From SB11 sp037968475 (GTDB taxonomy: Bacteria; Bacteroidota; Bacteroidia; UBA8524): a stretch of DNA of 64,000 nt. The stretch covers positions 1-64,000 of the forward strand of contig JBBKVO010000036.1 in NCBI GenBank assembly GCA_037968475.1, written 5' to 3'. This document shows, piece after piece, positions 44,801 to 52,612 of this stretch (within the stretch, counting starts at the first letter, position 1; each line of letters starts with the position of its first letter). The notes below the pieces were generated by a model, which ran no database searches, had not been told where the DNA came from, and worked only from the letters and a program-made list of their open reading frames with translations. The translations under genes and the position numbers were made by a program.

Positions 44801-47800
44801 TGGGGTACGTTTAGGGTAATGTGTTCTTTATAAAAACGGTTGTTGTATACCGTAAATGCGGTAACGTGTATGCCCCCCCTGTCAGTTTCGCTTATAGGTA
44901 TTTGTATGGCATATTGCTTGTTACTCAGTTTAACCTGTTGCATTGCACCTACTTCGCCTTGTTTTTCAATAAAGTAAATAATGCGTGTTTTGGGCAAGCG
45001 GCTGCTTAGTGTAACTGTTGCTGTTTGGTTGGGTTGATAATTGGTTTTATCCGCCACTAGCACAAAATCTTTATGGGTAAATGCTTTTTTGCTTTTGGTG
45101 TTTAGCAAGGCTATATAACTTGTTTCTGTATGCTTTTCGCCCAAGTTATCGGTATACTCAAACTCAACCAAATACAAACCCGAGGCTTGATTATCGGCTT
45201 GCCACTGTATGGTTTCATCGCCATTTTGTTGGTCTATTTTTTTGGTAAAAATGGTTTCACCCACAGGGTAGTTTTCACGCAAATCCTCTCCATTAATAGC
45301 AACGTTGGGGAATAGTTTTTTGTAGGTTTTAGGGTCGATAATTTGGGTATCGGGCAACACAAAATAGTTTTCTGTAAAAACAGTTTTGGGTGTTTGCAGA
45401 GCTTTAATGGTTAATGTGCCTTGCAATGGCACAGACCTGTTGTTTAGATTTTTTGCCGCTAAATATATGGGTATTGGCGTTTGTGCAAAGGCTTCGTTAG
45501 TGGTATTTAGTTCCACATACACCGTGCGCTTACCTATACTAATGCTTTGACTGCCCGTTTGGGTTTCGCCTGTTATATCGGTAACAGTAGCTTCTATACG
45601 GTACGTATAATTGTTCTCAAGGTTTTTGCCTGCTGTAGCAACAAAACTGAAACTAAATGTTCCGTCATCATTTAGCAAAAGGGTATCTGTTTTTATAATT
45701 TTATTGTCTTCTTCTCCACCGTAATATTTATCCCATCTAAAATATTGATAATTCATTTGGCGACTCACTGTATACAACATGGTCGCTCCATTAAGCGCAT
45801 TGCCTGCAAAGGCATGGGCTTTGCCATTAACAGTAACGGTATCATTAAAAGCGGGATTAGATTTAAGAGTATCAAAAACTACCTCAAACTTGGGGCGTTT
45901 GTATTCTTCAACCAAAATGCTTTCACTTCCATAGTTATCACGTATAGAAAAGTAGCCCGTGAGGCGACCGTAAGGCAAAACAAAGCTGCCCGAAAACGAG
46001 CCAAAACTGTTGGTGGTAAAATCTTGTGTTGCCACTACTTCGCCATTGGCATCTTCAAGGGTAACAGTAGTGGTTTGATTTGTTAGCAGTTGTGCTTCTA
46101 CTTTTGTAGACGATTGCACCATTATACCTTTAAAAAACATGGTTTGGCCGGGGCGGTATATGCTTCTGTCTGTATAATAATACGTATTGGTGTTGGTATA
46201 GCTGCCATTTCTATCATAACTTGATAGATAGTTGCTGCCGTGAGTAGAAAGCACTTTTTTTCCTTTTAAAAACACCTGAGCACTTACTGATTTAGACTCA
46301 TTAATATCTACGATTACTATTCCGTTTTTATCTGTAGTAGCTTCAAGTAAAACTTTATGTGCCTCTGTATAATCTTCCCGATAATCATCATACGATAGTA
46401 TAACTGTTGCCCCTTTTAATGGGCTATTGTCTTTAGAATTTGCAATAAAGTAAGTATACTTACTTTTGTCAGTTTTTGAAGCATAAATAGCATAGTCGGA
46501 ACTCCAAAACCGTTGGTATATGGTAATATTACTATCGGCTGAAAAATTAGCATCGGCAGAAACTAATATTACATAATGCCCTTGGGGTAACCCTGCGTGG
46601 TACCATTCGGTAGAAGTAACAAAATAGCGCTCATCGTTAGGTAGGCTAACCGTTTGATTTGCCACAGTAGGGTAACTTAGTAAGTGCTGCAAAAACAACT
46701 TTCTTTCCTCTTGTCTATTCCTAAAATTGGTTTCAAGTTGGTTTAGGGTATCCTCGTCAATAGCTATAAATTTTACATATACTTGGTTTATATTTTTATA
46801 CCTTAAACTATACCTAAAGGGTTCTTTTGTTATAACGGTATTTTCTACATTGGCATTTAGGTAGGGTTTATAAATTTCGTCCATCAATGTTCGGCAATTG
46901 TTGCTTGCATTTTCATCAGGAAAACTATCTATCGCCCATTGGCAATAGTACAGGGCTAGGGCATTGTTGCACAATACATCTTGACTTTTTCTGTTTGTAT
47001 AAATACTTGTGCAGGCTATTTCCCCAGCCATAGTGTATAGTATATGCGCTGCAATTGGGTGTTGAGCGTATTTTTGGAGTTGAGCGCCGAGCCATACCAA
47101 CTCAAGACTATCTTTATTTTTTATGCTTGTGGCTATATTGCTTAAATAGCTCACCCGCTCCATATCGGCCATAACCAAAGCAGTAATTTGCCTATTTTGG
47201 TCATAACGCTGTAATAGGCTTTGTAGCAGCCTTAGCGATTTATCTTTTACGGTATTTTGAGAGAAATGTAGACTTGTAAACACGCTTACATCACAAAAAA
47301 CAACATCCTCGCCATAGTTAAGTGCGTCTTCGTAACTTCCTTCGGCTTGTTTACGATAAAATTTATACGTGCGCCACTGCAATAAATCATACACAGTAGG
47401 CCAAAGGTTTTGGGCATTCTCAGGCACAAAAGCCAATGTGGTATACTCTTGAATGGGAACTTGCAGCAGGTTTTGTGGGTTTTGCAATGATGCTATAAAA
47501 TAGCTCTCGGCCTTATTCACTATTCTATCTATTTCCCACGTAGTTGGGTCGGTAGTATCAGGTTCTTGTTGTTCATCATCGTAGTTATTGTTTTTGTATG
47601 CAGCAAGCCATACACTGCCCGTTATGCTTTGCAGCACATTTTTATGGGGTGCGGGCATTTTTTCAATTTCGGCATCCAAGCGTTGCAATTGTCTCCAAAT
47701 ACCCACTTCTTTTAAAGTGTTTTCATATTTCAACTCAAACAAAAGGGCTTTTATAGCCACAGGGTATTTTTTTTGCTGCCACGCTTGCTGATATATACGC

Positions 47801-48012
47801 TTCACCACGCTATCGGCAGACTGAAGCATATTTATTTTTTCAAGGCTATCTACCTGTTGCCACTGGGCAAAGTAGTTGGTGTCGTTATAATGTGTTGTCG
47901 GTTGTTCTTTATTTGAAGGAAAAAACTCTTCCCAAAAACTAATTTGGGCATTAGCAGTGCTAAAAAACAGGAGATGCAATAATAGTAGGAGAAAAAGCGG
48001 CTTACTTTTCAT
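41806..48012 (-). CDS. Alpha-2-macroglobulin-like protein
   Basis: A 2068-residue exported protein. It has a signal peptide (1-23), a long helical N-terminal region, MG domains with YRPGQTMFFKGIM (MG2, near 618), the A2M_2 region, and a thioester motif CAEQ with Cys1523 (EYPNECAEQVFNRYY). The alpha-alpha toroid (SFSRVQYLYAISFY, GGFSWTDAPIETQALIIEAF) and a C-terminal receptor-like domain follow. A glycine-rich stretch near residues 1205-1230 (GGSGGGGVGEGFGSGHGRG) precedes the central part and might serve as an exposed bait-like linker. Bacterial A2Ms trap proteases; the usual pbpC partner is absent. It ends 17 bp from the convergent TonB receptor gene. Confidence 0.92.
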   Translation of the reverse strand: MKSKPLFLLLLLHLLFFSTANAQISFWEEFFPSNKEQPTTHYNDTNYFAQWQQVDSLEKINMLQSADSVVKRIYQQAWQQKKYPVAIKALLFELKYENTLKEVGIWRQLQRLDAEIEKMPAPHKNVLQSITGSVWLAAYKNNNYDDEQQEPDTTDPTTWEIDRIVNKAESYFIASLQNPQNLLQVPIQEYTTLAFVPENAQNLWPTVYDLLQWRTYKFYRKQAEGSYEDALNYGEDVVFCDVSVFTSLHFSQNTVKDKSLRLLQSLLQRYDQNRQITALVMADMERVSYLSNIATSIKNKDSLELVWLGAQLQKYAQHPIAAHILYTMAGEIACTSIYTNRKSQDVLCNNALALYYCQWAIDSFPDENASNNCRTLMDEIYKPYLNANVENTVITKEPFRYSLRYKNINQVYVKFIAIDEDTLNQLETNFRNRQEERKLFLQHLLSYPTVANQTVSLPNDERYFVTSTEWYHAGLPQGHYVILVSADANFSADSNITIYQRFWSSDYAIYASKTDKSKYTYFIANSKDNSPLKGATVILSYDDYREDYTEAHKVLLEATTDKNGIVIVDINESKSVSAQVFLKGKKVLSTHGSNYLSSYDRNGSYTNTNTYYYTDRSIYRPGQTMFFKGIMVQSSTKVEAQLLTNQTTTVTLEDANGEVVATQDFTTNSFGSFSGSFVLPYGRLTGYFSIRDNYGSESILVEEYKRPKFEVVFDTLKSNPAFNDTVTVNGKAHAFAGNALNGATMLYTVSRQMNYQYFRWDKYYGGEEDNKIIKTDTLLLNDDGTFSFSFVATAGKNLENNYTYRIEATVTDITGETQTGSQSISIGKRTVYVELNTTNEAFAQTPIPIYLAAKNLNNRSVPLQGTLTIKALQTPKTVFTENYFVLPDTQIIDPKTYKKLFPNVAINGEDLRENYPVGETIFTKKIDQQNGDETIQWQADNQASGLYLVEFEYTDNLGEKHTETSYIALLNTKSKKAFTHKDFVLVADKTNYQPNQTATVTLSSRLPKTRIIYFIEKQGEVGAMQQVKLSNKQYAIQIPISETDRGGIHVTAFTVYNNRFYKEHITLNVPHSNKDLKIEVSTFRDKMMPGDKEEWQLKISGEGAKAVSAEILATMYDESLDKIYGSAWGDFTKNYQPYWYSSVSPEQYTQGARALSQITFFPSSKQIQYGQRYPKLYFFKWMPDLLYQSLYDWENENNGYYEDGVSLGWGNSGGSGGGGVGEGFGSGHGRGATAMGFRDSRKMAKSDVLSSSLMSADVPEKGTFENDMEEAPHATAGMNLQGFSQSQFIKVRRNLDETAFFFAHQQTDDSGNVIIKFIAPEALTRWKFRAYAHTQDLSSGLVSVSSITQKPLMVQTNMPRFLREGDEIYINAKIVNLSGKELSPNAVLEVYDATTGKNLPEFNNINMVQVPQLATGVSQSVKWKFKVPAGYGALKIIVKAFEGKYTDAEANTIPVLSNKILVTEALPITFSGDKPKTYTLDKLVKSGNSNTLSNHKLTLEYTANPAWYAIQALPYIMEYPNECAEQVFNRYYANTIAQYIANSQPKIREVFDSWKNTAEQGEENPLQSALQKNEELKSLLLQETPWLAEGKTETQRKQRLGLLFDDNNMDNQRQIALNKLIAMQLPNGAFPWFGGMRENLSITQYIVAGFGKMNTLTGQDNTGTDEMQNALQYIHQQAEKAYKTINDKANKNLLSFSRVQYLYAISFYTETDGDNLEKYEESLIFWKKQAADYWATSSRMEQAMIAIALHRLGDENTPKIIIKSLQQTALKNAENGMYWKDRTGGFSWTDAPIETQALIIEAFDLITEDDAAINQMRTWLLKQKQLSDWKTTKATADACYALLLRGNNWLEENAPATITLGTKTINTDPEIKTEAGTGYLKKSFNKEEIEPSMGVVTISPQNGKSVPLAWGGLYWQYFEQLDKITYAQTPLALIKQIFVERTTDSGTMQQPLNGQKLKAGDKLTVRIFLKVNNDMDFVHLKDMRAAALEPTQNLSGYQWQNGVGYYQSIRDASMNFFFDKLPKGQWVFEYSLRVSQAGTFQNGIATVQSMYAPQYTSHSDGVVIEVEP

Positions 48013-48142
48013 ATAGGGTGCGTATTGAGGCCGAAAGTTAATTATTTTATACCTTTAGTCGATTAAAGGTAAATAAGAGTGCATTTGCCTTAGCTTTTAT
48101 CTACATAAAAGGTAAAGCAACGAAAGGCTATCGTTTTTTGTA

Positions 48143-48150
48143 TATTTTTG
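48143..48150 (+). promoter_or_regulatory. -7 box TATTTTTG before the GT2 gene
   Basis: An exact TAnnTTTG match ending 12 bases before ATG 48163. It overlaps an in-frame TTG at 48148, arguing that ATG 48163 is the true start. Confidence 0.45.
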
Positions 48151-48162
48151 CCCACAACAACT

Positions 48163-48894
48163 ATGACCCAACCCCTCCATATAGTAGTACCATGCTATAA
48201 TCCTCTTGAGGGATGGGAGGTACAACTTGCCCAACATTTTAAAACCATACAGGCACAGTTACCCCAGTATACCATAGAGGCGGTGTTGGTAAACGATGCC
48301 TCGCAAACAGGGATTACTGACCCGCAAATTGAGTATCTGAAAAATGAACTGCCACTTTTTACATACGTTAGCTACACAACTAATCAAGGCAAGGGATATG
48401 CCCTTAGAGAAGGCATAAAAAACCTTAACTACGGGTTAATACTATATACCGATATTGATTTTCCGTACGAGTATGCTAGTATGCTGAAAATATTGGAGCG
48501 ATTGGAGGCAGGGACTGATATTGCAATAGGCACACGCGATGACGGGTATTATGAAAACACCCCTATAAAACGTAAATGGATATCAAAAATAGTTCGTTTT
48601 GTTTTTCGTTCCGTTTTTCGTTTACCCATTACCGATACACAATGTGGCTTAAAGGGATTTAACCAAAATGGAAAAAAAATCTTTTTAAAAACTACTATAA
48701 ACCGTTTTTTATTTGATATGGAGTTTATTGCCCTTGCCAGTAAAAGCAAAGGAATAGACATGGTGCCTGTGCACGTAGAGCTTAGAAAAAATGTTGTTTT
48801 TTCTCGCATGAATTTCAAAATACTTACCAGCGAATTTTGGAACTTTATTAAAATATTGCGCATAGTGCGCCGCCATAGAGATACAAATGAATAA
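48163..48894 (+). CDS. Family 2 glycosyltransferase (dolichyl-P-glucose synthase-like)
   Basis: A 243-residue GT-A enzyme. Motifs are VPCYNPLEGWEVQL, VNDASQTG, NQGKGYALREGIKN, the DxD-type YTDIDFPYEY, IGTRDDGYYE, and TDTQCGLKGFN with FLFDMEFI, the ALG5/DPM1-like pattern. No C-terminal membrane helices are seen. It probably transfers a sugar from a nucleotide donor to a polyprenyl phosphate or surface glycan precursor. The next gene starts 8 bases before its stop, so they are coupled. ATG 48163 is chosen over an in-frame TTG at 48148. Confidence 0.9.
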   Translation: MTQPLHIVVPCYNPLEGWEVQLAQHFKTIQAQLPQYTIEAVLVNDASQTGITDPQIEYLKNELPLFTYVSYTTNQGKGYALREGIKNLNYGLILYTDIDFPYEYASMLKILERLEAGTDIAIGTRDDGYYENTPIKRKWISKIVRFVFRSVFRLPITDTQCGLKGFNQNGKKIFLKTTINRFLFDMEFIALASKSKGIDMVPVHVELRKNVVFSRMNFKILTSEFWNFIKILRIVRRHRDTNE

Positions 48895-51109
48895 TCTAAA
48901 AAAACAAGGCTATTGGTGGGCGTTGGCCTTAGGTTGTGTAATTATACTGGCCTTTTACGGTCGTTTTGTATTTAGCCCCAACAGTTATATGTTTAGCACA
49001 GGGGGCGACGGGCCAAAAAACTACTTCACTTTTGCATGGCACGTAAATTACGATAGCAGCTATACCCATTTTAGTGGGATGAATTACCCGTTTGGCGAGC
49101 ATATTGTTTTTACTGATAACCAACCGTTGCTAAGTAATATTGCACGTTTTATACACCTAAATGTTATGCCCATAGGGCAATATTCCATCGGCATAGTTAA
49201 CCTGCTGCTTTTTGCAGGTATGCTGTTGGCTATTACTACATTATACAAACTGTTATTTGCGCTTACGCACAACCCTCGCATTGCAGTGGCAGGGGCAATA
49301 GCTTTGGCAATGCTTTCGCCGCAAATAAACAGGTTTAACGGGCACTTTGCTTTGGCATATTGTTTTGTTATACCCTTGTACCTTTGGTGGTTATACCTCT
49401 TTTTTCATCAACCCAATTGGCGCACCAGCCGAGCAATGGGTATAATGATGCTTTTACTATTGTTTACCCATGTTTATTATTTAATAATTGTGGGTGCCTT
49501 AGTGCTTTCTATGTGGTTAGTTTGCCTTATCAGAGAAAGTCCGCGCATAAATATACTCACAGCTATTCCACATATTTTTGTTCAGCTATTATTGCCTTTT
49601 GTTGTATACTTTGTTTGGCTTAAAGTAACGGATAATGTTGCCGATAGGCCAACACAACCCTACGGTATTGTTGAGTATGCCGCCTATTGGGAAGGATTAC
49701 TTTTACCTTTAAATTTTGATTATTTCGAGCCGCTAAAAGCCGCTTTGGGCGTGCGCAAGGTTTCTTTTGAGTCGATAGCGTACGCAGGTTTGCCTGCATT
49801 GCCGTTTATTTTATGGGGAATTATTAGTGGTGTTATTTCTGTTTTTAAACGTAAAAAAAGGGTGTTAGCCCCTCAAAAACCAGTCGAAATACCCTACAAC
49901 CAGCGTTTTATGGTTTGCCTGTTATGGGCAATAGGTATTGTGTTTGTGTATGCAGCCCTTTTTCCTTATTTGTTTAATATACCAGCAGTATCAAAATACC
50001 TTGGTTTGTTAAAGCAGTTCCGCAGTTTAGGGCGTTTGCTTTGGGTGGTTTTTTATGGACTTAATATTTTTATTATTTGGTACGTATACCAAAAAACGAA
50101 ACATAAAATAAAGTTGCTTTGGGCTCCTTGGGCATTATTATCTGTTTTTTTTATCGAGGGGATTATGCTTAATCTCTACAACATAAAACAAATAAATAAC
50201 CCCTTCGAGGTGCAACAATGGACACCTAAAAAGGTAAACCCTAATAATTATAAAGCAATTATACCCCTTCCGTTCTTTCACGAAGGATCAGAAAATATTG
50301 GCGCAACACCTGCCGACGATGGAATTGTTGCGAAAAGCCTATTGCTCTCTATGCAAACAGGTATACCTTTAACTGCGGTGAAAATGAGCCGTACATCGCT
50401 AAGTGAAACGCTGCAACAATTGGAAATGGGCTACGAGTATACCCAAATACCCCGCCCCATGCAGGGAGGGGCTAAAAAACCTTTTTTACTGCTACAATAC
50501 ATTAACGATAGCACCACATTGCCAGAGCTTGAGGGAATGCAACCCATAGCCACACTAGATAGCTTTAGGCTATACCGTTTAAGTCCTAAAATATTAGAAG
50601 TGGTATTGCTAAAACGTGCTACTACCATTGACCGTGAAGCCCAAACCCAACTAAATACGCTGTATTTTTCTAAAGGATATGAAGATTTAAAAGCTGAAAA
50701 AGCATTTATAGGCATAGGAGCGTTAGCAAAAAGTGCCAGCGAAACGATTACCCTTGCCGATACTACTTGTTTGTATTGTGGCGATAGCCTATCGGTATCG
50801 TTTTGGGTATATGCCCACATGGAAGGGTTGCCCCAGTTGAAACTATTGGTAAAAGAAGGCAAAGAAACCCGCCGTGTACAAGTATTGGATTACGCAAAAG
50901 CCTTTAATAACGATTGGATGTTGGTAGAGTATAACTATAAACCCAAAAGTAAAAAGCTGCACTTGCAACTTATAAAAGAAGGCGCGGCCAAAGGGCAAAT
51001 CATTTTTATTGATAATTTGCTGGTACGTGCAGCACAATACGATGTATTGCAGCGCACGCCCGATTTTGCAGCAAAAAACAACCGATATTATTCATTAAAC
51101 AATCCTTAG
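48887..51109 (+). CDS. Large polytopic membrane protein, GT-C-like
   Basis: A 740-residue protein with about 10-12 membrane helices in the first 440 residues and a soluble C-terminal domain (about 450-740). An early loop has FSTGGDGPKNYFTFAWHVNY, an acidic first-loop position like that of GT-C glycosyltransferases. The C-terminal part contains a beta-sandwich-like segment (DTTCLYCGDSLSVSFWVYAH) with two close cysteines. The family is not confidently recognised. It overlaps the upstream GT2 gene by 8 bases, and context suggests sugar transfer from a lipid-linked donor made by the GT2 enzyme. Confidence 0.75.
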   Translation: MNNLKKQGYWWALALGCVIILAFYGRFVFSPNSYMFSTGGDGPKNYFTFAWHVNYDSSYTHFSGMNYPFGEHIVFTDNQPLLSNIARFIHLNVMPIGQYSIGIVNLLLFAGMLLAITTLYKLLFALTHNPRIAVAGAIALAMLSPQINRFNGHFALAYCFVIPLYLWWLYLFFHQPNWRTSRAMGIMMLLLLFTHVYYLIIVGALVLSMWLVCLIRESPRINILTAIPHIFVQLLLPFVVYFVWLKVTDNVADRPTQPYGIVEYAAYWEGLLLPLNFDYFEPLKAALGVRKVSFESIAYAGLPALPFILWGIISGVISVFKRKKRVLAPQKPVEIPYNQRFMVCLLWAIGIVFVYAALFPYLFNIPAVSKYLGLLKQFRSLGRLLWVVFYGLNIFIIWYVYQKTKHKIKLLWAPWALLSVFFIEGIMLNLYNIKQINNPFEVQQWTPKKVNPNNYKAIIPLPFFHEGSENIGATPADDGIVAKSLLLSMQTGIPLTAVKMSRTSLSETLQQLEMGYEYTQIPRPMQGGAKKPFLLLQYINDSTTLPELEGMQPIATLDSFRLYRLSPKILEVVLLKRATTIDREAQTQLNTLYFSKGYEDLKAEKAFIGIGALAKSASETITLADTTCLYCGDSLSVSFWVYAHMEGLPQLKLLVKEGKETRRVQVLDYAKAFNNDWMLVEYNYKPKSKKLHLQLIKEGAAKGQIIFIDNLLVRAAQYDVLQRTPDFAAKNNRYYSLNNP

Positions 51110-51124
51110 AGCAATTGTCAGCTT

Positions 51125-52612
51125 TTGCCCTTAGTTTTGCAACCTGTGCAGATAAAACAAGATAATATAGCCCTTATACTTTTGGCAGCGCTACTGGCAG
51201 GGTTTGCGTGGCTGGCTTCCATATCAACAGGTACGCAGGGTGGAGAAGATAGTTTTATGCACTATTTGTTTGCCCATTATGTGCCTCAACATCCCCAAAA
51301 CTTATTAGACCATTGGGGTAAACCTCTTTTTACACTTTTAGCCGCTCCTTTTGCCCAATGGGGTTTTACGGGAGCAAAAATATACAACTGCCTAGCAGGT
51401 ATACTTAGCGCATGGTTTACCTACAAAACAGCCGATAGGTTGGGCATGAAAACCGCTTTGGCCAGCATTATACTGCTGCTGTTTGCGCCTATGTATTTTC
51501 TTAGCCTCAACTCATCGCTAACCGAAGTTACCTTTAGCTTAGTACTGATTGCAGGCTTTTACTACATCACCGCCAACAGGTTTTATGCCGCAGCTATTAT
51601 ACTCTCGTTTCTTCCCTTTGCCCGTACTGAGGGTTTTATACTGCTGCCCATTATTGGCCTGTATTTTATTTGGCAAAAGAAATACGTACAACTGCTGTTT
51701 TTAGGGCTTGGACTGATAGTATACAGCCTTATAGGCTACTTTTATCACTACCACGATATTTTGTGGGTGTTTACCCAAAACCCATACGCGGGTAAAACAG
51801 GTGTTTACGGTAAAAGCGATAATTTTTGGCACTTTGCCGATGGCTACCGCGATATTATTGGCGAGCCGCAAAAGTGGCTGTTTATCATCGGTTTTGTATC
51901 GTTTCTTTTCAGGGTAAACCGAGCATCAAAAACGGGTATTGAAAATACCGACAGCATTTTTAAATATTGGCTGCTGCTAGTAACGTGTGTATTGGCCTAT
52001 TTTATGGCGCACAGTATTGTGTGGTACTATGGTATACAAGGTTCGGCAGGCTTGCTGCGTGTAATGGCAGGTATTTTGCCTTTGCTGGTGCTAATAAGCA
52101 CACGGGGATTAGAGGCTATTTATACTCCTTTCCAAATAAATAAAAACTTTAGGTTGGCGTTGGTATTTACCATATTGTTTTATGTGGTAGAGTATCCTAC
52201 CATACGCTATAACTTACCTGTGCAACTTGGCCCTGAAGAAACCCTTTTGTATGAGGCGGGCACATGGTATAAAAACAGTGAATACAAAAAGCCTGATACT
52301 AAGGTGTATTACTTTGCCCCAACCGTGGCCATTGCTTTTGAGATTGACCCATTTGACCCCAGCCAACGCGCCTACCTGCACGATGCAAAACGCAGCAATG
52401 AGGTACCCGCAGGCAGTATAGTGGTGTACGATATGCACTTTGGCCCCAACGAGTGTCAGTTTCCGTTAGAAGAAATACAAAACAACCCCGATTTTGAGTT
52501 GCTAAAACATTTTGTGCCCCAAAACCCGTTTAAAACAATGGGTGATGCTGAGTATGAAATATATGTTTTTAGAAAGGTGGAAACCCAAACAGGGCTTAAT
52601 CAGCAATATTAA
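51125..52612 (+). CDS. Polytopic membrane protein, GT-C/ArnT-like
   Basis: A 495-residue membrane protein with 9-11 helices. After the first helix is GTQGGEDSFMHYLFAHYVPQHP, an acidic loop-1 motif consistent with GT-C (GT39/GT87-like) transferases. The C-terminal 130 residues are extracytoplasmic. The start is uncertain: no ATG is available and TTG 51125, TTG 51137 or GTG 51146 are possible. It lies 15 bp after the previous membrane protein, in the same operon as the GT2 gene. Its 3' end overlaps the convergent gene by 17 bases. Confidence 0.75.
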   Translation: MPLVLQPVQIKQDNIALILLAALLAGFAWLASISTGTQGGEDSFMHYLFAHYVPQHPQNLLDHWGKPLFTLLAAPFAQWGFTGAKIYNCLAGILSAWFTYKTADRLGMKTALASIILLLFAPMYFLSLNSSLTEVTFSLVLIAGFYYITANRFYAAAIILSFLPFARTEGFILLPIIGLYFIWQKKYVQLLFLGLGLIVYSLIGYFYHYHDILWVFTQNPYAGKTGVYGKSDNFWHFADGYRDIIGEPQKWLFIIGFVSFLFRVNRASKTGIENTDSIFKYWLLLVTCVLAYFMAHSIVWYYGIQGSAGLLRVMAGILPLLVLISTRGLEAIYTPFQINKNFRLALVFTILFYVVEYPTIRYNLPVQLGPEETLLYEAGTWYKNSEYKKPDTKVYYFAPTVAIAFEIDPFDPSQRAYLHDAKRSNEVPAGSIVVYDMHFGPNECQFPLEEIQNNPDFELLKHFVPQNPFKTMGDAEYEIYVFRKVETQTGLNQQY

